A model generated the notes under the pieces. The model saw only the letters and a list, made by a program, of their open reading frames with translations, searched no databases and was not told where the DNA came from. The translations under genes and the position numbers were made by a program. This document shows positions 12,901 through 21,074 of a stretch of 64,000 bases of DNA, piece after piece (the stretch's first letter is position 1; each line of letters begins with the position of its first letter). Source of the stretch: Haliclystus octoradiatus (Eukaryota; Cnidaria; Staurozoa; Stauromedusae; Haliclystidae); the NCBI GenBank assembly GCA_916610825.1, contig OU744446.1, positions 2,864,501 through 2,928,500 of the forward strand. The letters are read 5' to 3'.

Positions 12901-15900
12901 ATACAATATCCTTGCAATACTAATCTCAGTCAAGGTAAAAGTGAAATTATACTAGTTAATAGTTTACAATTTACCTGTAACAAACCAGGAGACTGGTGAC
13001 TGTCGTTATCAAGATCAAATTGAGGTATTGAACATTGTTGACCAGTATCCTTAGTTGTAACGTGTGCTTGGTCCTAATGAAGGATAACAAATTAATACAA
13101 TTATGGATGAACTGGCATTATAAAGAAAAAATGTGAACTATTTTTGCATTGGCATCAATATGTCAAAGACGAAAATATACAAAAGTTACATTACCAATTT
13201 AAGACTTTGGCTCGATGTGAGAGAGACAGAAACAACAACAGTAAATTGACTTTTACATTTTAATGAGACGGCATCAAGGTTTACAACAAGACGGTGAAAA
13301 GTTACGAAAGTATTCTATTTATCACAATGCGTGACTAATCTGCACAAGGTAAACAATCATGCCAAGATACAGAAACGAACCATTCATAACAATAACATAA
13401 TAAACAACACTAAGCATAAATATCATGACGCACAAACAAACACTTTCAACAATACGTATTACCAAACAATCTAAATACTACAACCAAATATTAACGACCA
13501 TGGCCTACCTGTGAATGATCTAAATCAGAAGAATTAAATTTAATAGATAGAATTTTGCTTTTATCTGAACATTGCTGCCCATTATTTTGATTTGATTTTC
13601 CATGTTCACGTGGTAGTGTAGTCTGGATACACTGGTCCTGAAATAAAAAAGAGATTGATTTTAACCTACTTTCACCATATAACCCCTGTGAAAAAATTTC
13701 ACAACTTCATCAACGTGAAATTTCCCAAAAGTTCATGAACTGTTCATGAACTTTTGAGATACAGATAATATATGAATAGTATCTGGTCTAATAAATAAAC
13801 AGCTCTAATAGTCATGACTCACATGTGAAATTATTTTCTTCTTTCCATTGTCCAAATTATCAGGTTGGTTGAGTTGTGTATTTTCCTTGCCCTTGTGAAT
13901 ATATCGAGGTAAACTAGTTTGGATGCTTTGATCCTTTGTAAAAAGACAATTATATCTTATGAGAATAAAATAATCAAATGTAGGCCTATCAGGCATTTCC
14001 TAAAGCCAAAATAGTATGTAATATTGGTAATTCAATGTTTTGTATTATTTTAATTACCATGAAACTGATTGACTTATTCAATTTTGCAGTACTTGTTCAA
14101 ATTTTTCCCCCGCAGCTTAGATTCAAAACAAAATATTTTCCTTCTGAAGAATTTAATTCACCTTCCATTTAATCTACCTGCCAGATTACCAACCTATGAA
14201 ATTGTAAAATCTCTAAATTTGTTGATAGGCCTACAAAGTACAATGCTATCAAATGAAGTAGCAAAGGAAGTCTATTATTTTAATACAATACCAGAAAATC
14301 ATAATTTTCATACCACAAATCTGTTACTGTACAAGGTTATCTCGACACAAATGTTTGCATAATTTTCCAACAATGGATTAATTGTAGTATTATTTTGCCA
14401 GTGAGACGAACATAAGTAGAGGACAGACTAACAATAATTCATTTACAAACAGACAGTACTATTAATATAGAGATCATCTCCATTATCTCATTAGCTATGT
14501 CATAATAATGTCAGTCACATGAAAATTCTACAATTGGATCATTGGGTATCACATAAGTCAGAATGACTAGATATTTACGGAATCAAAATAAAGATGAAAA
14601 TAGCATAAGTTCGTCACAGTCACATATTCAGAAGACCTACAGGTAGCATATATAGACAGTAGACAATTTAAGTATCAGTGATCAATGATCAGCTCAAAGA
14701 GTTGATTAGCTCAGTTGGCAGAGCAACCGAACTTCAGATCGTATCATATCTGATCGACTGTGGTTCAAATCCCCCTCAGGTCAACTCAGCCTTAACTTTA
14801 TCTGAAACATCAAATGAGTACCATCTAAGGATGGCGGATGGAATGGTTCAGAAGGAATTGCATTGTGAGTAGCTGCGGCGCATCGTTGCGCATTGATAAT
14901 CAAGGCCTATCTGCCATGAAATCTGTTGAAATTGATCTGCAGTGTCGCGGCTGAGATCTAAGGAGCGATTAACATCATTGCTCTTAGCGAAAAGAGCCAC
15001 TTCTCTAGAAATAGAGGAGTGGTACGGGTGCCTTCGGTAGGGCGACACCGTCCACATTACTTTTTTATCAATGATCCATAAAAACTATATTCCCTTTGTA
15101 GCTCATTTGTTTGTTGCTTTAATAAAATGAAATTTCTTATCAGGATAGAATAAACAGTTTTCTATTGATTAACGTCATTTTATAGACAAAACTCCAAGTA
15201 GTTGTTACAATGTTTCCATTTTCCGAAAAAGCTTTAGAGTCTGATAGAATGAAGGACACACCATTTTTCACGCTGATTTTTTCATCAGTCGATTAAGCAG
15301 AATTAAAAGATGCGATTGACAAAAATGTACGATATTAATATATTTTTTTAAAGAGTTTAAAGGGAGAATACTGACCGGGGAACGTTGCGCGCGGAACTTG
15401 AATTCTTCATACCAAATTCAAGTACTCGTTTTGAAACAGAGTTGGCCTCGCCTTAATTCTATTGTTTTGAACGAAATAATCAAAAACACGAGACAGGAAC
15501 AAATATTGAAGCCGTGAACTCGTGACAATCATCAACGAATCAATGTTTTCAAACAACGATTTATTCCATGCATTTAACTCAGATTCGCATAGTTTTATTG
15601 AATTTTCACATTAGTTTGCTTTTGGTATATTTATCCTTGGTTATATTTACTGAAGTTGCCTTGTTATTAGTTGGCAAGCTTTTATGGTCCGATCGTTACA
15701 TCAACAAAAACATGAAAATGAACGATAGTCGATACGCAAGATGACCTAAGATGTCAAGAAACACAAGGATTTGGCTTTATAACGAAAATCAAAATGTTAA
15801 ACAAGGTTCTTGTTTAGTGTTACTTTCGTTCAACATATCAATCGAACTGGTCGAACTAAAAACGCTCCTGCACATCATACTTTTTATACTGTTGATCACA

Positions 15901-17494
15901 TAGTAAACAATACATTAAAGTCCAGAACGTGATAAAATAAGTACGTAGTATAGCTCCCAAATTGTGATTTTAATTTGTTCATTTGAAATACTTTCCATAA
16001 AATCAACATACGGCCAGAATAATAAAACGATGCTCACTCACACGCACGGCAGCTTTTCTCAAAGCTTTGTTTAAATTGATGACGTATGAGTTGGTTGAGC
16101 GCGCAATGTTCCCCGGTCAGTATTCTCCCTTTAATGATCAAAAATGTAGTTTTGTAGGTATTTCTTTTGATAATTATATTGCGCTTTTAATGATGTACAT
16201 AACACTAGAGAAGGCGTGAAGTGATGATTCTCACGTTGTATCGCATGTCAATAATAATAATTGCGTGTCTACAATAGATCGCCGTAATTTCTATTTTATT
16301 TATAGGCTCAATGAATCAGCGTTAGTTAGCTTTAATATGTTTTAATAGCATTTATCATGATCAGACAGAGAAAATGAAAACGTCGGTTCTTTCTCAAACA
16401 CAGAATTAAAATTTGAGGAAATTGTCAAAGCTCAAAGCAATTAGTGAAACTTTAGTATTTTTGGACTATTTGTTCCGAAAAAACAATTTGTTTTCATAAG
16501 AATTGGGGTAGGCTATATTAAAACTGAACTAGACCAGATTTATTTTACAACGTTAGCTGGAACGTACTTGCATAGTGAATTTGTTCTTTACATCCTTCGA
16601 TAAAGAACCATGTACTAAGCATTGTAGACTTGTGCTTTGTGTTGGTGGCCGTTTGACTGTGCTTGTCTGAGTGCATGTATTCTGAAAACAAAGGCTCAAA
16701 GGTTATAAATTACAATTGTAGGCATGTATATTGAAATATGAACAACTGATTCTTGCAGAGTTTACGAAAAACAAATTTGAAAAGAAATTCAATTCATTGT
16801 CATGTGCAACTCTTGAGTGCAGAGATGCGAGTTCGATCCCCAGCTTGGTCTAATTATTATTATTTCATTATCCGACTGTAAGCACTGGTATTTCCAAATG
16901 AATTGTCTTATCTCTAACAAACTGTCGGTCAAGAAAGTTCGATAAACATCGGGATAAACGTAAAGAAGAAAAAAGATCATCCTTGAAGGGAATTTATAAA
17001 TATTCAATTCATCAAATCCTGGATTAGTTATTAGTAGCCTATACCTGCAAGGAAAATTTGTTCTTTACATCCTTCGATAGAGAATCCTGTAATGAGCATT
17101 GAAGACTTGTGCTTTGTGTTGGTGGCCGTTTGACTGTGCTTGTCTGGGTGCATGTATTCTGAAAACAAAGGCTCAAAGGTTATACTGTAAATTACAAGTG
17201 TAGTTTTTCAAATCTCAAGTTGGAAGGTCTGATGTAAATACGATCGAAATAGGCTGACTAGTCATATCTTATATGTTTATTAAACAGTTAAAAATTGGCG
17301 ATATATTATCACCAAAGAAATCCAACTTTCCCAATTTGAATACTTACAACTTTGCATGATTTAAAAATCCGTTCAAAATTTTCACAAATTACATGAGTCT
17401 TCTCAAAGAAAGAGTCGAGTTTGAGAATATGATTCTGAACAAACTGGCTGCTTTCTCTGTAGTTTGATAAAATCTTTTCTGTATCAATCTCCAT
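3765..17494 (-). CDS. Large basic AT-hook-like protein, nine-exon model
   Basis: I do not recognise the family. Exons are 17494-17348, 17158-17045, 16681-16568, 13933-13823, 13637-13509, 13073-12975, 11974-8254, 5820-5742 and a terminal exon from 3942. The first six junctions are phase 0 and 11974-8254 to 5820-5742 is phase 1; all have AG/GT borders. The product is about 1,563 residues in the direct-splice frame. It is highly charged, rich in K, S, N and E, and without membrane segments. Residues 488-661 are three tandem 58-residue repeats; each carries a KKGRPSKK or KRGRLSKK motif like an AT-hook core (first copy has a true GRP). A polybasic KKRPKKKRKR stretch could be a nuclear signal, and a KEN triplet lies at residues 141-143. 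These features suggest a nuclear, DNA- or chromatin-associated protein, possibly cell-cycle regulated; that is inference. A shugoshin- or INCENP-like role was considered but no diagnostic domain was found. Confidence 0.75.
3977..4650 (+). repeat. Tandem array, about 76-bp unit, 9-10 copies
   Basis: Each unit reads roughly TATATAAAGGCCACCTGTC, then TATAGTGGYCACTTGAG, AGTAATATATGAAAAGCATT and ACTCTATTGAATCAACCCT. Copies differ by point changes and small deletions. The first half of the unit equals the core of the Tigger-like MITEs at 7605-7781, 29034-29210 and 47461-47628. The array lies in the last intron of the AT-hook gene, just upstream of its terminal exon. Confidence 0.85.
4651..5282. other. 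Intron of AT-hook gene; nothing further seen
   Basis: No exon with matching phase could be supported, although a missing small exon here would reconcile the alternative reading of the terminal exon. Confidence 0.4.
5283..5420 (+). repeat. SINE-like copy, family 1
   Basis: It resembles the tRNA-like unit at 35262-35420: GGTGTAGTATATAGGAATGTG is a degenerate A box and AGATTAAACCCT a damaged B box. The shared 3' block is GGCATCAGGAAGGCTTTCGACCAT. It looks like an older, more diverged copy. Confidence 0.55.
5742..5820 (-). CDS. AT-hook gene, exon 8
   Basis: A TTCTTTACAG acceptor and a GTAAGT donor bound a 79-nt exon that continues the frame of 11974-8254 (G plus CT restores Ala). It encodes a Lys/Thr-rich segment with GGSKPTKRNVKALLP. 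Confidence 0.72.
5996..6130 (+). repeat. Direct repeat of about 50 bp
   Basis: ATGGGGGTTTCTTATGAAAA occurs twice about 83 bp apart. Both copies are followed by related sequence that ends in AATTGAATAT or GATTGAATAT. Confidence 0.65.
6216..6337. mobile_element. 122-bp TTAA-type MITE
   Basis: The termini TAGGTCTATTTTGCCGCGCG and (reverse complement of the right end) TAGGTCTATTCTGCCCCGCG match at 18 of 20 positions. TTAA flanks both sides (6212-6215 and 6338-6341), as expected for a TTAA target-site duplication. It has no coding capacity. Confidence 0.75.
6338..7212. other. Intron of AT-hook gene; nothing clear
   Basis: AT-rich sequence between exons 8 and 7 of the AT-hook gene. I saw no exon or repeat that I could support. 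Confidence 0.4.
7213..7370 (+). mobile_element. Tigger-like MITE, plus orientation
   Basis: It runs from CTGAAACCTGTATATAACGG to GACAGGTTTGACTG with a TA at 7371-7372. Internally it has the family core GACCACTATAGACAGGTGGC, present twice in the family because the element is nearly palindromic. Confidence 0.75.
7605..7781 (-). mobile_element. Tigger-like MITE, minus orientation
   Basis: This is a copy of the same element in inverted orientation: CAGTCAAACCTGTCATAACG at the left (TA at 7603-7604) and GTTATATACAGGTTTCACTG at the right. With the copy at 7213-7370 it forms a large inverted repeat. Confidence 0.78.
7782..8253. other. Intron of AT-hook gene; small direct repeats
   Basis: Contains repeated forms of AGTTCATGAACTGTTTA and related palindromic words around 8095-8165, and no exon. 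Confidence 0.4.
8254..11974 (-). CDS. AT-hook gene, giant exon 7 (3,721 nt)
   Basis: It opens after a TCTTTTAG acceptor with ESNLDITQCEDSSS and stays open through the internal Met at 11755 to a TATGTAG/GTAACC donor. Without that donor the frame would stop 19 nt later, at 8234. Three tandem 174-nt repeats occupy 11227-10706. The polybasic run KKRPKKKRKR lies near 10600, a short glutamine run near 10430-10450, and a basic C-terminal patch, GRRTRISKHMANSKMAKVF, near 8300-8360. The length and bias (Lys, Ser, Asn, Glu) indicate a mostly disordered protein. Confidence 0.85.
10706..11227 (-). repeat. Three in-frame 174-nt coding repeats with AT-hook-like motifs
   Basis: Units are 11227-11054, 11053-10880 and 10879-10706, each 58 codons beginning KSKPCI. 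Units two and three are nearly identical and unit one is more diverged, which suggests a recent second duplication. The motif is KKGRPSKK in unit one and KRGRLSKK in the other two. Confidence 0.9.
12975..13073 (-). CDS. AT-hook gene, exon 6
   Basis: A 99-nt phase-0 exon, AG at 13075-13074 and donor GTAAAT. It begins DQAHVTTKDTGQQCS; the opening DQ and the GQQCS words are shared with exon 5. Confidence 0.7.
13509..13637 (-). CDS. AT-hook gene, exon 5
   Basis: A 129-nt phase-0 exon with a TTTATTTCAG acceptor and GTAGGC donor. It begins DQCIQTTLPREHGK, clearly related to the start of exon 4 (DQSIQTSLPRYIHK), so the two probably arose by exon duplication. Confidence 0.75.
13823..13933 (-). CDS. 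AT-hook gene, exon 4 with KEN triplet
   Basis: A 111-nt phase-0 exon bounded by ACAAAG and GTGAGT. It starts DQSIQTSLPRYIHKGKEN; the KEN triplet at 13880-13888 matches the APC/C degron core, though a triplet alone is weak evidence. Confidence 0.73.
14690..15062 (+). repeat. tRNA-derived SINE
   Basis: The head has an A box (TAGCTCAGTTGGCAGAGC) and a B box (GGTTCAAATCC) at normal spacing, so it derives from a tRNA. The stem pairs poorly and about 270 bp of unrelated body follows, ending in GAGGAGTGGTACGGGTGCC and GGTAGGGCGACACCGTC. A related body fragment lies at 33590-33665. It is in an intron of the AT-hook gene, on the opposite strand. Confidence 0.8.
15361..16130. mobile_element. 770-bp TTAA-type MITE
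   Basis: The 32-bp inverted termini AGGGAGAATACTGACCGGGG + AACGTTGCGCGC match with a single mismatch. TTAA lies directly outside at 15357-15360 and 16131-16134. No transposase frame is present. The TTAA target is shared by piggyBac and some other superfamilies; which applies is not decided by the termini. Confidence 0.85.
16568..16681 (-). CDS. AT-hook gene, exon 3 (duplicate of exon 2)
   Basis: A 114-nt phase-0 exon encoding 38 residues, NTCTQTSTVKRPPTQSTSLQ then a variable stretch ending KDVKNKFTMQ. It is nearly identical to exon 2, and the flanking intron (CTGAAAACAAAGGCTCAAAG) is duplicated too, so the unit is about 477 bp. Confidence 0.72.
16795..16855 (+). repeat. tRNA-like SINE fragment
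   Basis: Contains GAGTTCGATCCCCAGC, a clear B box, in tRNA-like context, but no convincing A box. Probably a truncated SINE head. Confidence 0.45.
17045..17158 (-). CDS. AT-hook gene, exon 2
   Basis: A 114-nt phase-0 exon with TTGTTTTCAG acceptor and CAG/GTATAG donor. Its 38 residues begin NTCTQTSTVKRPPTQSTSLQ and end SLSKDVKNKFSLQ. Confidence 0.72.
17348..17494 (-). CDS. AT-hook gene, exon 1
   Basis: The ATG at 17494-17492 opens 49 residues, MEIDTEKILSNYRESSQFVQ onward, predicted helical and rich in E and F. The donor is GTT/GTAAGT, phase 0. A stop-rich AT stretch lies upstream, which supports this start. Confidence 0.7.
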
Positions 17495-17696
17495 TTTAAA
17501 AATTACATTTCATTCAGTATTAATTAATATAGCAAACAACCTTCTTCCATCAAAATAAAAAAATTAAATTTGAAATTTACTCCAACGAATTTCAGCCATA
17601 TTGGAAATTTGATAAACGAAAACAAGGCGCCAAAAGCATTCGCACTCAGTCCTTTTTTAAATAAAAACGGCCAACCTGCACGCAGAACGTCGTAAT

Positions 17697-17978
17697 CAGA
17701 GCCATCTATTTATAAGAGTTGGGACACGCTTTCATGTGCCGCTATCGTCTCCAATTGGACAGATGCCAGTCACGTGATTTTTGGATGCCATCTTTGTTCT
17801 TTTGAAAACAGGTTCTCAATCATTTCAAGTGAAACGCGCGAAAAAATACAATACAATGTGGCTGAAAAAACACACAACATTCTCCTGCACATGCGCACTG
17901 TTAAAAACGTGCTCGGGTCCAGGCAAAAAGATACAAAAATGGCAGAAGTGTCCCAACTCTTGTAAATAGATGGCTCTG
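17697..17978. mobile_element. 282-bp hAT-like MITE with exact 8-bp TSD
   Basis: Termini are CAGAGCCATCTATTTATAAG and its near-perfect inverted copy over about 31 bp (CTTGTAAATAGATGGCTCTG at the right). GTCGTAAT occurs exactly at 17689-17696 and 17979-17986. CAGAG ends plus an 8-bp duplication are the hAT signature. It lies about 200 bp upstream of the AT-hook gene's ATG, between that gene and HES. Confidence 0.9.
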
Positions 17979-18571
17979 GTCGTAATAGATCGTGAAAATT
18001 TAATAATTAGAGAACCAAATTTTCACAGAATTTATTTTTTCGTTTTAGAGTTGATGGATTATAGATAGTATTAGTATAAACATGATCAGATGAACTCTTT
18101 TATTCGCATATACTTATTGAAGGTGTGTGAATCCGACAGATCGGATTGACTTTGAGGTCAATTTTCGGGAAAATCCGATCCACCACCCAACCCTACTACC
18201 CATAGTCTATAGCTTTGCTGTCTTTGACTGATCGATAAGTCCTGCTTTGATACGCCACAATTTGACGAGGTTATATATATTGATAGTAGAAATAATGCCA
18301 AATCAATTTATCTGTATGGAAACATTTCAATTTTCTTTGAAAAATCACATTGGCGAATCAATTATTATTTTCTAAAACAGTCATAAATTACATTGATTTT
18401 AATTATAAAAATTTTTAAGGTAGCAAAATTTGTTCATAAACGCGATATTTACAATATAATATAGATAATAAACAAATATCTTTTAAAGTGCTAAAAAGAA
18501 ATATACAAAGCACTATACTGTATCAGTATGTATTAAAATTTAAAAAGTATAAACATTATAATTGTATTCCA

Positions 18572-19038
18572 TTACCATGGTCTCCAAACACAGGATTGAT
18601 TATCAATTACTGGAGATCTAAATTCAATCTTGACCATAGATCGATGATTTTTGTTGAATTTTTCACTTGTTAAATAAGGATGCGATGAAGGTTTTGCAAG
18701 AATAGGCTGAAGACGTTGTACAATCGGCCGATTAATATTTGATGGTTGAATATGTTTAATCGATCTTGAATCCATCGGGTTGTTATCGGTCGGCGAAGGA
18801 GGAAGACAATGCGATGACCAGACAGTCGGTGAAACAATAGTCGGTGTTTGACAATCGCTATGTGCAGGTGTCGATGAAGTGTTCGTAGTATTGGGATCAA
18901 CTGACTGGCATGACGAAGCCAAATGTGATAGTAGACGGGCTTTTAACGTATGGTCTATTTCATCCATTGTCATCACGAAGCGTATTATTTCATTGGCACA
19001 TTCATTAAAGCCGGCTTGGTAACTGGTCGGTGCGCCTT
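18572..19038 (-). CDS. hes: HES exon 4: Orange domain and WRPW
   Basis: A TTTTCACAG acceptor begins a phase-1 exon of 467 nt that carries the whole Orange domain, a Ser/Thr/Pro-rich linker and the terminal CVWRPW before TAA. Confidence 0.95.
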
Positions 19039-20547
19039 CTGTGAAAACAAACAAAACGCGATGTTTATAACAGTAAAGCCAAACAAAATAATCACATGTA
19101 CATCAAAAATTAGCCCGCAGATTAATAAAAAGTTTCAACACTGAACATATAAAACCAACAAACTACTGTAATATTGACGGGATTTAGGATTAGACTTATT
19201 AACACTTGTTAGAAGAGTACCGCAAATCAACATAAATGTACTCCTATCAGATAAACACAACGTAAAAATCACCTTCCTAGAAAATATTAGTGTCGTAGCA
19301 TTAGTTTTATAGAAGTAAACAATGTTGACACTCAAAATTGTTAACAGATGCAAAAATACAAGCAAGGTTTTTACTATAGTTGAAAAAGATCATATATACA
19401 GCTTGAAAAGACGATCAATAGAGCGCGTTATTCCTGCCAGTGGGAAAACATAGGCCTTATAGAATATTTCTAACGTCAAACCCGTGTCCTTTAGAAATTG
19501 ATAACAGTGTGACTGTCGAGTCTTTTATATCCTTACATTTATTTTAAACAATAACACTTTGGCTTTTAAAATATATACAAAAAGACTTTTGTCAGATTTA
19601 TAATTTTCTCAACAGCTTGCACAGAACATTATTTTAAAAAATACATTTATTCAACCGAGAAATAAATTTGGCGAGAGCCAATGTTGGTTCGAGCAGGTCT
19701 ATGTTATCATGCGATAGCAATAATTATATCATAAATCCATCGAACTAGGAAGTCATAATAATTAATGTAGGCTCAATTTGAAAACGCAACAAGTTCCAAT
19801 GATTGTCAATAATTTCTGAACTATTGATGTAATAAAGTATGAAATTTTACCTTTGTTTGATCGATGAAGCTTCTTTGATTTCAAAAATTGAACAGTCATA
19901 TCTAACACATCAGCCTTTTCCATTTTACTAAAACGCGAGGTCTATAATAATCAAAGAATAGAATAATTAGATGAGAATTATAGATACTGGAAAGATATCA
20001 GAATAATGCATCACGCAATCAGATCTTAATCAATTTGAACTTATTTTTATATAAGAGATCAAATTATAACAAAAGCATAAATGAATATTGAAATTTATAT
20101 GTCTAACGTACTATTATATTTTTGATAAAATGTCATTATCGCGTATATTTATTCCAAGAAAATCACAGAATCAAAATCTGTTTCATGACGATAGCGTAAT
20201 CAAATCAAAACCATCAGTTCAAAATAATAAAATAAGCAGGAATTTGAATTGCAATAAAATAGATACACTTACATCCTTATTCAAAGAATATAAAACAAGT
20301 TGTTTTAATTCCGTCAAACTATCATTAATTCTTGCCCGGCGTTTTCTCTCCAATAAAGGTTTGTTTGCCTAAAAAAAAATTTAAAAAAAGTTAGTTTTAA
20401 AATTCAATAAAATCAACCATTTATCATATAAAATGGCTACACAAATACTAAAATAAGATATTGTTCACAAAATATAATACAAATGATTTTACTCACTTTT
20501 CGTTTTTCTTTGAGAGGGTGCTGATCTAAGAATGGACTTGAACTCAT
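18572..20547 (-). CDS. hes: HES family bHLH-Orange transcriptional repressor
   Basis: Exons 20547-20497, 20368-20273, 19941-19851 and 19038-18572 join in phase to give 234 residues. Residues about 20-78 are the bHLH: the basic region KPLLERKRRARINDSL has the Pro typical of HES, then helix 1 (TELKQLVLYSLNKD), and the loop and helix 2 RFSKMEKADVLDMTVQFL. Introns split the domain at places usual for HES genes. The Orange domain follows at about 84-122 (SYQAGFNECANEIIRFVM). The protein ends WRPW at 231-234, the Groucho/TLE recruitment tetrapeptide, followed by TAA. The family acts in the nucleus as DNA-binding repressors, often downstream of Notch; the upstream CSL sites fit this. The orthology group (HES1/4 versus another HES) is not resolved here. 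Confidence 0.96.
19851..19941 (-). CDS. hes: HES exon 3: loop and helix 2
   Basis: A 91-nt exon encoding TSRFSKMEKADVLDMTVQFL and ten more residues; acceptor ATTATAG, donor GTAAAA, exits in phase 1. Confidence 0.95.
20273..20368 (-). CDS. hes: HES exon 2: basic region and helix 1
   Basis: A 96-nt phase-0 exon encoding ANKPLLERKRRARINDSL and the following helix to LNKD; acceptor has a long T-run before TTTTAG, donor GTAAGT. Confidence 0.95.
20497..20547 (-). CDS. hes: HES exon 1
   Basis: ATG at 20547-20545, then 17 residues MSSSPFLDQHPLKEKRK and a GTGAGT donor in phase 0. The short basic lead into exon 2 is usual for HES proteins. Confidence 0.9.
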
Positions 20548-20688
20548 TTTGATAAAAATTTAATAACCAAATCTATTTAAAATATATGATTAATATTGTG
20601 TATTAATAATAGTAAGATATAAAATTATTTTATTTTGACTCAAAATAATAATAATAATTTAAGATATATTCTTGTGACTTGTGTAGAA

Positions 20689-20698
20689 GGCACGTGCC
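20689..20698. promoter_or_regulatory. HES-binding palindrome GGCACGTGCC
   Basis: A perfect palindrome with the class B/C E-box core preferred by HES/HEY factors, 142 bp upstream of the HES start codon. Negative autoregulation is known for this family, so it is a good candidate autorepression site; binding itself is inferred. Confidence 0.6.
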
Positions 20699-20770
20699 AG
20701 TCAATAGTTTGTGAAGTTTAAAATAAAATCAGACAGCGCACACGAGTACATTACTACACGGTACTGTTAC

Positions 20771-20778
20771 CGTGGGAA
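20771..20778 (+). promoter_or_regulatory. Su(H)/CSL (RBPJ) site
   Basis: CGTGGGAA followed by A fits the consensus YGTGRGAAM perfectly. It lies 224 bp upstream of the HES ATG. Confidence 0.65.
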
Positions 20779-20846
20779 AGAATGTTGGGAAGTCATTTGT
20801 ATTGGTCGTAACGAGATCTGGGGCAGCGTCGGAACACACGAAGAAC

Positions 20847-20854
20847 CGTGGGAG
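20847..20854 (+). promoter_or_regulatory. Weak Su(H)-like site
   Basis: CGTGGGAG differs from the consensus at the last core base; it sits between the two perfect sites in the same orientation. Confidence 0.3.
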
Positions 20855-20930
20855 CGTTGAGATTTGATTGGTTAATAGACTAAGTGGCGCGTGCTACATT
20901 GGCAAGTCACATGAAAAACAATAAAACTGT

Positions 20931-20938
20931 CGTGGGAA
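20931..20938 (+). promoter_or_regulatory. Su(H)/CSL (RBPJ) site
   Basis: CGTGGGAA followed by C, a second perfect consensus match, 160 bp from the first and in the same orientation. ATTGG (CCAAT-box) words at about 20801, 20868 and 20943 lie among these sites. Confidence 0.65.
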
Positions 20939-21074
20939 CTGTCTCTTTTGATTGGCTGATGAGGTGCAAAGGGATTTTGAATGAAGACAATCGTTGATCT
21001 ACAAACTGTCAAGAGGGCTATTAAAAGCTACATCGTAGCTGACCCGCGCCTTTCTCGCGTGCCAAAATCTATGT

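Noticed and set aside
14690-14792. A genuine tRNA gene
   Set aside because: A and B boxes are present but the acceptor and anticodon stems do not pair well, and a SINE body follows.
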